Shown here one piece after another: positions 1 to 7,683 of a DNA stretch of 42,069 nucleotides (position 1 is the first letter of the stretch; each line of letters opens with the position of its first letter). The stretch is from an uncultured Lachnospiraceae bacterium (GTDB taxonomy: Bacteria > Bacillota > Clostridia > Lachnospirales > Lachnospiraceae), in NCBI GenBank assembly GCA_947599905.1, contig CANQFR010000005.1:1-42069 (forward strand), in the 5' to 3' direction. The translations under genes and the position numbers were made by a program. Under the pieces are notes generated by a model. It was not told the DNA's origin. It did not search any database and worked only from the letters and a program-made list of their open reading frames with translations.

Positions 1-2
1 CG

Positions 3-620
3 GAATTTGAGCGCATCATGCTGCGTACTTCCAACGCCCCGGTTATCGCTTCCTGCCCCGTCACGGTTCGCGGAGAGTTCCGGATCGACACCAGCAACTC
101 TCCTGTCAATATAAACAGCATCCGGGACGCAGGGAAGATCCACGCGGACAGCAGCAACGGCAGCATTCATTTCCGTTCGCTCCGGTGTGAAGAACTTCTG
201 GCCGATACCAGCAACGCTCCAATCCGCGTCGAAGATGTCTCCTGCCAGACATGTACCGCGGACACCTCCAACGCCTCCATCGTCTTTAAGTCCTCCGCCT
301 TCCGCAGCGGCACGGCGGATACCTCCAACGGCAGCATCTCCGTGAGCGGCTGCAGCTTCGACAGGCTGAAAGCCGACACCAGCAACGCATCGATCACGGC
401 AGAGCTTATCGGCAGCGAGGCAGACTACCGCGTGAACGCGGATACCTCCAACGCCTCGGTCCATGTCAACGGGGAAAAACGGGGCAAATCGCTCACTGTT
501 GGCAACGGCCCCCGCGCGGTCATTCTGGACACCTCCAACGGAAAGATCAGCGTAACCTATACGCCGGCGCTGCAGGACAACGCGGCAGGCATGGACAGAC
601 AAATTGCCGCAGACAGATAA
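3..620 (+). CDS. DUF4097-like repeat protein, 3' part (5' end outside window)
   Basis: The reading frame is open from the first complete codon (position 3), so the ATG at 18 is probably internal and the gene is cut by the window edge. The visible part has about nine repeats of roughly 20 residues built on the motif [D/T][T/S]SN[A/G/S][P/S/K][V/I], which recur on alternating strands as in DUF4097/DUF4098 beta-solenoid proteins. No signal peptide or membrane segment is visible in this part. Members of this family in Firmicutes are usually cell-envelope associated and of unknown function; that role is inferred here. The gene is followed by a tandem palindromic repeat at 733-811. The family call is good and the function is unknown. 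Confidence 0.75.
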   Translation, partial: EFERIMLRTSNAPVIASCPVTVRGEFRIDTSNSPVNINSIRDAGKIHADSSNGSIHFRSLRCEELLADTSNAPIRVEDVSCQTCTADTSNASIVFKSSAFRSGTADTSNGSISVSGCSFDRLKADTSNASITAELIGSEADYRVNADTSNASVHVNGEKRGKSLTVGNGPRAVILDTSNGKISVTYTPALQDNAAGMDRQIAADR

Positions 621-732
621 GCTGCCGCACCGTGACGGACGACCGCACAGAGATACTGCCGCATATCAGTTGCCGCATATTGGGCTGGCTGCCGCCGAAA
701 AACAGGTTTACAGATCCGGCTTACGGAAGTAT

Positions 733-811
733 AATACAGGCAAGGCGTCACCGGCGCCTTGCCTGCATGGAAATACAAGCAGGGCGTCACCGGCACCCTG
801 CCTGCATAAAA
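733..811 (+). repeat. Palindromic 39-bp repeat, two tandem units
   Basis: Two head-to-tail units (733-770 and 772-810) each start with AATACA and have a GC-rich hairpin centred on GCGTCACCGG. The first stem is 11 bp (CAGGCAAGGCG pairs with CGCCTTGCCTG) with a 7-nt loop. The second has one mismatch. The same unit occurs at 1767, 12869, 15005 (two units), 19121 and 21507. The element lies in the gap between the DUF4097-like gene and rfbF, where no further gene is seen. It resembles REP/BIME-type repeats; its function is unknown and it may stabilise the upstream transcript's 3' end. Confidence 0.85.
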
Positions 812-908
812 ATGATAGTGATAACGCACACCGGATAACCGCTATGCGGCGCGCGGCTGTTACCCGCGCGGCGTACCTGCGGCATACGAATCCACGGAGG
901 AAGAGACC

Positions 909-1676
909 TTGAAAACAGTAATCTGGGCCGGCGGTCTGGGCTCCCGCATCAGCGAAGAGAGCCACCTGCTGCCGAAACCGATGATTGAAATCGGCGGCAA
1001 GCCGATCCTGTGGCACATCATGAAGATCTACTCCCACTACGGGTACAATGACTTCGTCATCTGCCTCGGCTATAAGCAGGAAGTTGTCAAGCAGTTTTTT
1101 GCCAATTATATTGCCAATAACTACGACGTCACCTTCGATATGCGAAACGGCAGGACGACGATCCATGAGACCGCGGTCGATCCCTGGAGCGTGACGCTGG
1201 CCGATACCGGCCTGATGACCGGCACCGCGGGGCGCCTCGCGCGCGTCCGCAAGTACATCGGCGACGGCCCGTTTATGGTCACTTACGGAGACGCGGTCTC
1301 GGACGTGAACCTCACGGAACTGGAGCGGTACCATCGCTCCCACGGAAAACTGGTGACCATCACCACCACCAACCTGGCGCAGACCAAGGGCGTTCTGAAC
1401 GTGAATACAGACGGCGATGTGATGGCGTTCCGTGAGAAAAAGGACGAAGACGCCGCGCTGATCAACGGCGGCTTCATGATCATGGAACCGGGTATCTTCG
1501 ACTACATCGACGGCGACGACATGATGGATTATGAGCTTCTGCGGCGTCTTGCGGAACTCGGTCAGGTGAAAGCCTACCATCACGACGGCTTCTGGCAGTG
1601 CATGGACACCCAGCGCGAGAAGAAGAAGCTGGACGAGATGTGCCGCCGCGGCGACATGCCGTGGAAGGTGTGGTAA
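909..1676 (+). CDS. rfbF: Glucose-1-phosphate cytidylyltransferase
   Basis: This 255-residue protein matches RfbF over its full length. The N-terminal nucleotide-binding signature is WAGGLGSRISEES followed by PKPMIEIGGKPILWHIMK, and VTYGDAVSDV carries the metal-binding aspartate. RfbF makes CDP-glucose from CTP and glucose-1-phosphate, the first step to CDP-linked dideoxy or branched sugars for surface glycans. The start is TTG at 909, chosen because GGAGG (896-900) sits 8 nt upstream and the conserved N-terminus begins there. The usual partner, CDP-glucose 4,6-dehydratase (rfbG), is not in the window. A strong terminator follows at 1735. The gene converges on the GH32-like gene at 1814. Confidence 0.95.
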   Translation: MKTVIWAGGLGSRISEESHLLPKPMIEIGGKPILWHIMKIYSHYGYNDFVICLGYKQEVVKQFFANYIANNYDVTFDMRNGRTTIHETAVDPWSVTLADTGLMTGTAGRLARVRKYIGDGPFMVTYGDAVSDVNLTELERYHRSHGKLVTITTTNLAQTKGVLNVNTDGDVMAFREKKDEDAALINGGFMIMEPGIFDYIDGDDMMDYELLRRLAELGQVKAYHHDGFWQCMDTQREKKKLDEMCRRGDMPWKVW

Positions 1677-1734
1677 ATAAATTCTTCCGCGGCCGGCGGC
1701 CTTCCTATTTAACAAAATATCATTTTTCGAAGAC

Positions 1735-1759
1735 AAAGAGCGCAACCTGCGCTCTTTTT
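1735..1759. terminator. Rho-independent terminator between convergent genes
   Basis: A 10-bp perfect stem (AAAGAGCGCA, 1735-1744, pairs with TGCGCTCTTT, 1748-1757) has a 3-nt loop and runs into a T-tract on the plus strand. An A-tract on the other side allows weaker bidirectional use. It terminates rfbF and may also serve the minus-strand GH32-like gene. Confidence 0.85.
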
Positions 1760-1766
1760 GTCGTTT

Positions 1767-1810
1767 TATTTCCATACAGGCAGGGTGCCACTGGACGCTC
1801 TGCACGTATT
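1767..1810 (-). repeat. Palindromic 39-bp repeat, single minus-oriented unit
   Basis: Read on the minus strand this is a diverged unit of the family seen at 733-811. It starts GAATACGTGCAGAGCG and ends CCTGCCTGTATGGAAAT. It sits 3 nt beyond the stop codon of the minus-strand GH32-like gene and follows the rfbF terminator. Confidence 0.75.
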
Positions 1811-1813
1811 CTG

Positions 1814-3232
1814 TTACATTGTCATAATACTGATATTTCGGAAATCCACCGGCATATGCTGCGCATACAGAGCCAGACTCCCTTCCGGACGGTTAAACAT
1901 CCGGGCGCTCATTGCCACTCTGTCGTCCACATAGCATTCCAGGACGCTGCCTTCCACGATCAGAAGCAGTTTGTGCGTGACCCCGGGTTCCATGGGACAG
2001 TACCGTTCCACATCCACCTGCACATGCACCTTGTCGTCCTTACGCGGAACCTTATCAAACGCCAGTCGGTTCATTTTGGGTTCAAACCGGACCGCATAAT
2101 ACTGCTCCAGATTCTCATTGGCCCGAAGCAGAAGACCGAAATCCCCAATATCATCATAAACCGTCACATCCATCTCAATCTTGCAGTTTAGCGGCATTCT
2201 GCCCGCCGCCTTGATCCCTTTTCCCCCGTTGCCGCCCACACGCCAGCCGCCGTCCAGTCTTTCCACCAGGTTCATCTCGCTGCCGTCTTCTTCCGGAACC
2301 GGCACATGATACACGCTTTGGATCTCCTTCGGGCATTTCACATACAGCGTCCCGTCGCCATCCTGCGCCAATTCATGAGGAATGATCGTGCCTCCCCATA
2401 TCCACGGCTGATCGTCGTCCTCATTTCTCTTAAGGCAGTTCCATCCGAACAGGAAACGCCTCTTTCCGTCCGACGCCGTCTTAGCCGCGTAAAAAGCGTG
2501 TCCGTCAAATGTACTGACCTTCGGCGTGATCCATGGTCCGCCGATACTCCTGGCCATCCGGTACGTCGTAACAGATTTATCCGTAAATTCGCTGAAGATC
2601 AGGTACCACCAGCCGCCCATGTAAAACAGGTCGGGGCACTCATGGGTATAAAATGCGGCCGGCGCATAGAACAGCTTCCTGTCCGGGAACCAATGGTACA
2701 GATCATCCGAATAAAGCGCCAGCGTGGCGCCCTTTGACGCCGCGGGGCCGTCACATTTCGACCGGACTGCCAGAAGCATTCCGTATTTCTGCTTTTCTTC
2801 ATCAAAATAGACATACGGATCCCGGAAATCATGGAGTTCCAGCCACTCCGGCGCCTCCAGCACAAACTCTTTGTCCTTCTCCCAATGCAGCAGATCCCGG
2901 CTTTTCGCCCGAAGAATTTTCTGCACGGGCAGTCCCCGCTCGCGCATATGCGGATTATGACCCGTATAAAAGATGAAATACTCGTCCCCGCGCCGGATGC
3001 AGCTGCCTGTAAATACATACAGGTCCTGTTCCTCTGCCGTCCCCCGGCAGATCACTTCCCCGTGCTCCTCATAATGAACCATGTCCTCCGTCGTGAGCAG
3101 GCACCACGGACATCCCTCCCCATGAGCCGCGGCGTCACGGAAATCCTTCAGGTAAAACAGATAAAACCTGCCGTTCTCATAATAGGGGATCACATCGGCG
3201 CACACCGCGTTTCCTTCTGCTCTGTAATACAT
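1814..3232 (-). CDS. GH32-like glycoside hydrolase (five-bladed propeller plus C-terminal beta-sandwich)
   Basis: This 472-residue protein has no signal peptide. The clan-J catalytic set can be seen: an N-terminal Asp13 in ADVIPYYENGRFYLFYL (the position of the nucleophile, although the usual WMNDPNG motif is absent), the FRDPY motif with Asp138, and the HECPDLF motif with Glu198 as probable acid/base. The last roughly 140 residues are the beta-sandwich typical of GH32. The family hydrolyses fructosides such as sucrose, inulin or levan, and a cytoplasmic exo-acting fructosidase is the likely role. The altered nucleophile motif leaves the exact substrate open. AAGGAG lies 12 nt before the ATG. 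The truncated GH32 at 3265 ends 32 nt upstream, so the two probably formed one operon. Confidence 0.8.
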   Translation of the reverse strand: MYYRAEGNAVCADVIPYYENGRFYLFYLKDFRDAAAHGEGCPWCLLTTEDMVHYEEHGEVICRGTAEEQDLYVFTGSCIRRGDEYFIFYTGHNPHMRERGLPVQKILRAKSRDLLHWEKDKEFVLEAPEWLELHDFRDPYVYFDEEKQKYGMLLAVRSKCDGPAASKGATLALYSDDLYHWFPDRKLFYAPAAFYTHECPDLFYMGGWWYLIFSEFTDKSVTTYRMARSIGGPWITPKVSTFDGHAFYAAKTASDGKRRFLFGWNCLKRNEDDDQPWIWGGTIIPHELAQDGDGTLYVKCPKEIQSVYHVPVPEEDGSEMNLVERLDGGWRVGGNGGKGIKAAGRMPLNCKIEMDVTVYDDIGDFGLLLRANENLEQYYAVRFEPKMNRLAFDKVPRKDDKVHVQVDVERYCPMEPGVTHKLLLIVEGSVLECYVDDRVAMSARMFNRPEGSLALYAQHMPVDFRNISIMTM

Positions 3233-3264
3233 ACTGGTCTAATCTCCTTTTTGGTTATAGCGGT

Positions 3265-4224
3265 TTACTCCGCCAGTTCATATTTTACCACGTTCATCTT
3301 CACAGGCCCGTCTGCGAAAAAAGAAATCCCGTCTGCCGACCGGTCTGTGTAAAACACGGCCGTGAGCGCCTGTTCTCCATCGTTTACGAACACTTCCACG
3401 CTGTACCAGTCCAGCACGATCCTCAGCTTCAGTTTTCCATTATCACTGTTTACGTGACAGCGCCGCTGATGAACGACCATTTTCCCGGAGCCGGGATACC
3501 CGCGGTCCACTTTCAGGACAGAACCCTCCGTCTGAAAGCTCACGGAGATCCGGCACATCTCATTCGCGGAAAATCGCACCGCAAACTCCTGATACGTCTT
3601 CTCTCCGTCCGCCGGGATGATCTCCAGCTCCATATCGGCTTTCCTGCCCCGGATCCCGGCCAGATTTAATTCGCCGTCAAAAACCACGTCACGGTATTCC
3701 GTCCTGCCGCGCCGCAGCTTCTCAAGCTCCCGAATCGGCTTCTGACACAGTCTTCCGTTTCTGACGGAAAGTTCCCTGGGCAGAGTCATCTGCCCGAACC
3801 AATCCAGATCGCCGCGATGCCCGCCGCATGTCTCCCAACTCTGCATCCATCCGATCATCACCCGCCTGCCATCCGGAAGCAGCGCGGTCTGCGGCGCGTA
3901 AAAATCCAGCCCGCAGTCGACAGCCTGGTCATTTTCCTCAGCAAAATCATCCGTTGCCGGATCATACGCGCCGATCAGGCACAGCGTTCCGCTATATTCG
4001 CACCCCGGGAACATCTGCTGCGGGCTGACCAGAAGCACGCCCTTCCCATCCAGCTCAAAAAAGTCCGGGCACTCCCACATCCTGCCGAAACGGTTCCTGT
4101 TGCGGGCAAGCACTTTCTGGAAAGACCAGTGAAAACCGTCGGGACTTATAAACAAAAGGATTTGTCCGCTGCCGTCCCCCGGGCGGTTTCCTACGACGCT
4201 GCGATATGTACCGTCCGGCTTCCT
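3265..4224 (-). pseudogene. 5'-truncated GH32 beta-fructosidase
   Basis: The longest start-to-stop reading begins at a TTG at 4155 and gives 296 residues. The homologous frame stays open upstream to a TGA at 4225-4227 and encodes KPDGTYRSVVGNR and GSGQILLFISPDGFHW, which is typical mid-propeller GH32 sequence. The acid/base motif WECPDFF and the C-terminal beta-sandwich are present. The N-terminal part of the propeller, with the WMNDPNG nucleophile and the RDP motif, is missing. The sequence upstream of 4225 does not continue the family in any frame. The gene has therefore lost its first 150 or so codons and is unlikely to make an active enzyme. It is followed 32 nt downstream by the intact GH32-like gene. 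Confidence 0.8.
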
Positions 4225-4269
4225 TCAGTAATTGACTTGCCATCATTATTTTCTCACCAATTCTGATCC

Positions 4270-4321
4270 ATTGCCGCGGCATCACAGAAATCCTACATGT
4301 GGCATCGCGGAAATCCTTCAG
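4270..4321 (-). other. Possible remnant of a GH32-like gene start
   Basis: On the minus strand this stretch holds two imperfect copies of a segment that matches codons 28-37 of the GH32-like gene at 3124-3151 (residues LKDFRDAAAH). One reads CTGAAGGATTTCCGCGATGCC and the second, immediately after, ends GTGATGCCGCGGCAATGG. It carries no usable reading frame. The region 4225-4531 otherwise holds only the promoter and leader of the Rpn gene. Confidence 0.4.
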
Positions 4322-4328
4322 CATGCGC

Positions 4329-4357
4329 TTGTTTTCTTTACATTTCTGTGTTAAGAT
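4329..4357 (+). promoter_or_regulatory. Promoter of the first Rpn gene
   Basis: TTGTTT (4329-4334), a 17-nt spacer and TAAGAT (4352-4357) lie about 175 nt before the Rpn start. The second Rpn gene has an equivalent promoter at 26723-26751. Both leaders then have a hairpin (here GGCGG...CCGCC, 4367-4388) and share the block CACCGGCGGATCCCAC (4425-4440). Confidence 0.55.
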
Positions 4358-4531
4358 AGCTTTGTCGGCGGGCATTCTCCGTCCGCCTTCTGCTTTACGA
4401 TCTGGTATCATGTCCGGCATATTTCACCGGCGGATCCCACTACTGCTTTATCCTGTCCGGGCCACCGACTTCCCGCGCACAGGAAACTTTAATTTACGGA
4501 ATTTTCCGTCACAAAAAGGAGGTATGTATTT

Positions 4532-5506
4532 ATGAGCTACATTAACCCCGACATCTATGCCGGCATCGATCTGACAAACTTCGACGGCCAACTGCCCTTC
4601 AAGCTAACTAACGACTACTTCTTTCGCGCCGTCATGCAGGAGAATAACCGCGTCCTCAAGTCCCTGGTCTGCGCCCTCCTGCACCTCGACGAGAAAGAGA
4701 TCCGCGACGTACGAATCCTCAACCCCATCGAACTGGGCAGGCAGGTCGGCGAGAAGGATTTCTTCCTGGATATCAATATCCTTCTGGACAACCGCCTCAG
4801 CGTGGATCTGGAAATGCAGGTGGTCAACGAGGGAAACTGGGTGGAACGCTCCCAATGTTACCTCTGCCGCACCTTTGATAGCCTGAACAAAGGCGAAAAC
4901 TACGCTAACGTCCGTCCCGCGGTCCAGATCGGGATCATGGATTACACGCTCTTTCCCGACGCGCCGGAATTCTTCGCGACCTACCGGCTGATGAACGTAA
5001 AAAGCCACAAAATATATAGTGACAAACTACGTATTTCTGTGTTAGACTTAAAGCATATCGAACTGGCCACGGAAGAAGATCAGGCGTACCAGATCGACCA
5101 CTGGGCGCATCTCTTCAAAGCGGCCACATGGAAGGAGCTGAAGGCTTTGGCGGCACAGAACCCGATATTCACCGACGCGGCCAGGACGGCCGTGGTACTG
5201 AGCGAGGACGAGAAGATCCGCCTGCAGTGCGAAGCCCGGGAGGATTACTACCGGCGCACAGGGTGGAAGGACGAGTATATTGAGAAGCTGACAGCAGAGA
5301 ACCAGCAGCTGACTGCTGAGAAGCAGCAACTGGATTCCGAAAATCAGCAACTGACCGCTGAGAAGCAGCAGTGGATCTCCGAGAATCAGCAACTGACCGC
5401 TGAAAAGCAACAATGGATCTCCGAGAATCAGCAGCTGACCGCTGAGATTCAACGCCTGCGCCAGCTTCTGCAGGAAGCTGCCCACCCAACCTCACAGGAC
5501 AGTTAG
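4532..5506 (+). CDS. Rpn family PD-(D/E)XK nuclease with heptad-repeat tail (copy 1)
   Basis: This 324-residue protein belongs to the Rpn (recombination-promoting nuclease)/PDDEXK transposase-like family. The nuclease domain covers about residues 20-200: LTNDYFFRAVM, then the core FFLDINILLDN with Asp80 and VDLEMQV with Glu94 and Gln96 in the place of the usual lysine. Residues 254-309 form eight heptads (TAENQQL, TAEKQQL, ISENQQL and the like) predicting a long coiled coil. E. coli Rpn proteins are DNA endonucleases implicated in recombination and phage defence; that role is inferred here. AAAAAGGAGG lies 7 nt before the ATG. The gene has its own promoter and is a paralog of the gene at 26920. 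See 5003-5149 for possible internal expression. Confidence 0.9.
   Translation: MSYINPDIYAGIDLTNFDGQLPFKLTNDYFFRAVMQENNRVLKSLVCALLHLDEKEIRDVRILNPIELGRQVGEKDFFLDINILLDNRLSVDLEMQVVNEGNWVERSQCYLCRTFDSLNKGENYANVRPAVQIGIMDYTLFPDAPEFFATYRLMNVKSHKIYSDKLRISVLDLKHIELATEEDQAYQIDHWAHLFKAATWKELKALAAQNPIFTDAARTAVVLSEDEKIRLQCEAREDYYRRTGWKDEYIEKLTAENQQLTAEKQQLDSENQQLTAEKQQWISENQQLTAEKQQWISENQQLTAEIQRLRQLLQEAAHPTSQDS
5003..5149 (+). promoter_or_regulatory. Possible intragenic promoter and internal translation start in Rpn copy 1
   Basis: An AT-rich island with rare codons (ATA, CTA, TTA) interrupts an otherwise GC-rich gene and is almost identical in the second Rpn gene (3 differences in 56 nt). It holds GTGACA (5019-5024), an 18-nt spacer and TAGACT (5043-5048). 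About 85 nt downstream, AAGGAG (5132-5137) is followed after 9 nt by an in-frame TTG (5147, residue 206). That would give a 119-residue C-terminal protein. Rpn genes are known to encode such in-frame C-terminal antitoxins; use of this site is inference. Confidence 0.4.
5291..5458 (+). repeat. Degenerate 21-bp tandem repeat (coiled-coil heptads)
   Basis: Eight consecutive 21-bp units inside the Rpn gene each encode one heptad. Alternating types TAEKQQW and ISENQQL form a higher-order 42-bp repeat in the middle, which points to recent unit duplication. Change in unit number would keep the frame. Confidence 0.85.
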
Positions 5507-5585
5507 CCATATTTATTCTTTTAAAATATTTCCGACTGCGCGGCCGGCGCAGCCCGCAGACCGCACAGCCGGAAAAGAAAGCGAT

Positions 5586-6431
5586 CTAATCTCCCAACCC
5601 CGACTGCTTATCCAGGAAATGCCGGAACAGCTCCCAGATCTGTCCGCTCCAGAAATTTCCCTCATGAATTCCGCCTTCCACGCATATCAGACTGACGTCC
5701 GCGCCGCACTCTTCCAGGCGGTCGACCATGTTTTTGCTTTCGGAGAACGGAACTACCACGTCGGCATCCCCGTGGGCAAGCAAAAACGGCACATAGGCTC
5801 TGCCCGGCTGCACATAAGAAATAGGACTCATGCGCCGCAGAAGTTCCGTATCCGTCTCTCCTCCGCAGAAGTCAGAAAGCGGCGGATGCGTCGACAAATC
5901 CAAAGGCCTGCTGAGCCAGCCCGTCAGATCTGTGCCGCCGAAGCAGTCGATCACTGCATTCACCTGGTCTGAATAGTCCGCATATTCCTCCGTGCGGTAC
6001 TCCTCCATATCCCCGGTAAGTCCTAAAAGCAGGGCTATACAGCCGCCCGACGAAGTGCCGAACGCATAGACGCGGTCAGAATCAATATGATACTGATCCG
6101 CATGCGCCCGCAGGAAACGGATCGACGTCTTCACATCCTGCAGAAAAGCAGGAGCTGGGAACCCGTCCGCAATGTTTCTGTGCGTAACGGCCGCCACCGC
6201 GTAACCGGCGCGGGCCAGATCAGCCAACTGCAGAATCTCACCGCGAATGTCCGGAAAATGATAGCCGCAGCCCTGGATGAATACGACCAGCGGAAACCTG
6301 GCATCCTCCACCGGCGTCCACGGCAGAAGCAGATCCATGGAAAGTTCCTTCCCGCCGGCTGTGGAATAGATAATATTCGGATGATGAAACGCCTGCCCCT
6401 TCAGCGAAGGATTATTCTTAATTCTAAGCAT
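5586..6431 (-). CDS. Alpha/beta hydrolase, esterase of the BD-FAE type (complete copy)
   Basis: A 281-residue cytoplasmic alpha/beta hydrolase. The triad can be read: nucleophile Ser127 in GTSSGG, Asp224 in HGDADVVVPF and His256 in GGIHEGNF. The oxyanion-hole segment is FIQGCGYHF, a variant of HGGG. Relatives (BD-FAE/acetyl-xylan esterase-like) deacylate sugars or oligosaccharides, which fits the carbohydrate context; the substrate is unknown. The first 153 codons are duplicated exactly just upstream (6435-6894). This copy keeps the full length but has lost its original ribosome binding site. Its ATG now overlaps the stop of the upstream fragment (ATGCTTAG), so it may be translated by coupling. 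An in-frame ATG at 6446 is an alternative start. Confidence 0.85.
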   Translation of the reverse strand: MLRIKNNPSLKGQAFHHPNIIYSTAGGKELSMDLLLPWTPVEDARFPLVVFIQGCGYHFPDIRGEILQLADLARAGYAVAAVTHRNIADGFPAPAFLQDVKTSIRFLRAHADQYHIDSDRVYAFGTSSGGCIALLLGLTGDMEEYRTEEYADYSDQVNAVIDCFGGTDLTGWLSRPLDLSTHPPLSDFCGGETDTELLRRMSPISYVQPGRAYVPFLLAHGDADVVVPFSESKNMVDRLEECGADVSLICVEGGIHEGNFWSGQIWELFRHFLDKQSGLGD

Positions 6432-6894
6432 TATAATAGTCCGCATATTCCTCCGTGCGGTACTCCTCCATATCCCCGGTAAGTCCTAAAAGCAGGGCTA
6501 TACAGCCGCCCGACGAAGTGCCGAACGCATAGACGCGGTCAGAATCAATATGATACTGATCCGCATGCGCCCGCAGGAAACGGATCGACGTCTTCACATC
6601 CTGCAGAAAAGCAGGAGCTGGGAACCCGTCCGCAATGTTTCTGTGCGTAACGGCCGCCACCGCGTAACCGGCGCGGGCCAGATCAGCCAACTGCAGAATC
6701 TCACCGCGAATGTCCGGAAAATGATAGCCGCAGCCCTGGATGAATACGACCAGCGGAAACCTGGCATCCTCCACCGGCGTCCACGGCAGAAGCAGATCCA
6801 TGGAAAGTTCCTTCCCGCCGGCTGTGGAATAGATAATATTCGGATGATGAAACGCCTGCCCCTTCAGCGAAGGATTATTCTTAATTCTAAGCAT
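5972..6894. repeat. Exact 460-bp tandem direct duplication
   Basis: Copy A is 5972-6431 and copy B is 6435-6894, separated by 3 nt. I see no difference between them. AATAGT occurs at the start of A (5972), the start of B (6435) and directly after B (6895-6900), so the duplication probably arose between these short repeats. Complete identity means it is recent, or an assembly error. Confidence 0.95.
6424..6894 (-). pseudogene. N-terminal esterase fragment from the tandem duplication
   Basis: A 156-residue reading frame identical to residues 1-153 of the esterase at 5586, followed by YNA and a stop. It has the original ribosome binding site (GGGAGGAG upstream of the ATG at 6894) and the Ser127 nucleophile, but lacks the catalytic Asp and His and so should be inactive alone. 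Its stop TAG lies within the first codons of the complete copy. It starts 29 nt after the chimeric MFS/PHP gene, so all three were likely one transcript. Confidence 0.85.
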
Positions 6895-6923
6895 AATAGT
6901 TTACTCCTCCCTCAAAAAGTATT

Positions 6924-7460
6924 TTACATAAAGATTGGATTGCTCCACGCATACTTCCCGTCCTTATCGATCACAACAGCGCGGACATACGCCCAGCCAT
7001 CGACCGGAAACTCAGCCCGGGTCAAAGAGGCCCCTTCGGAAACCCTCATTCCTGTAGGATGCATATCACTATGGAAACGTATCCTCACAGCAGGGGAACA
7101 TTCCACCACTGCTTTCCCATCCTCCACATAGAAATTATAAATCTCCGGACCGCAGGATGAATAAAACGCCCCTGGATTGAAGACGCCAGCCAGCAGAAGT
7201 CCCGCGCATATCATATATCTGGCTTTAACATGTTCTCCGACCGCGCCGTTGATCAGCTGTCCGACCGCATAAGTGATGAAATAAAGCGATGACGCCCTGC
7301 CAATATACTCCGCGGAGTACCCTGCCTCTATCATCTGCGGAGTGACCGCTCCCAATATATTTCTCGCGAAATACGCTGCCAGATACGCCGCTGAACACAG
7401 GGAACCGATGCAGACCGCATTTATAACCTTTTTATCCTGTTGTAACCTGATTTTTCGCAT
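6924..7460 (-). pseudogene. Chimera: MFS transporter N-terminus fused to the C-terminus of a PHP-type protein
   Basis: A continuous 178-residue frame with two unrelated parts. Residues 1-92 resemble the first three membrane helices of an MFS sugar-phosphate/antiporter-type transporter (AAYFARNILGAVTPQMIEAG, VGQLINGAVGEH). From about residue 95 (YSSCGPEIYNFYVEDG to the end at WSNPIFM) the sequence resembles the C-terminal beta-domain of PHP-domain phosphoesterase-like proteins. The likely cause is a large in-frame deletion that joined two neighbouring genes. Neither half should be functional. The start is set at the ATG at 7460, because GGGAGG is 6 nt before it, in preference to the ATG at 7466. 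Confidence 0.75.
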
Positions 7461-7498
7461 TTTCATCCTCCCGCCCCCGCAGGCTGTTACCGTTACAA

Positions 7499-7526
7499 TC
7501 TATATCTTAATCGTTTTTTAATTCAA
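7499..7526 (-). promoter_or_regulatory. Possible promoter of the chimeric MFS/esterase transcript
   Basis: On the minus strand TTGAAT (7521-7526), a 16-nt spacer and TATAGA (7499-7504) lie about 40 nt before the start at 7460. The region is locally AT-rich. The match is moderate. Confidence 0.4.
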
Positions 7527-7573
7527 AAACCATGGAAAATATGCCTGCAAATGTGCGAATAAGTGCTTGTTTA

Positions 7574-7602
7574 TTGACAAGTGATTCCTGTTGTCATAGA
7601 AT
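7574..7602 (+). promoter_or_regulatory. Promoter of the aroF-tyrA-aroA operon
   Basis: A consensus TTGACA (7574-7579), a 17-nt spacer and TAGAAT (7597-7602), 82 nt before the aroF start. The roughly 75-nt leader holds GAGGGAGG ahead of aroF. I see no clear T-box or attenuator hairpin in it. Confidence 0.8.
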
Positions 7603-7683
7603 AGTAACGCGCACGGATGAAACCGGCTTATCCATGGGAAACCAGACAGCCGGCGAATCCGGCGGCGAGGGAGGACACCGATT

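Noticed and set aside
708-1805. A 365-residue minus-strand frame opposite rfbF
   Set aside because: It is a shadow of rfbF that crosses both palindromic repeats and a terminator; the repeated peptide in it comes from the repeats.
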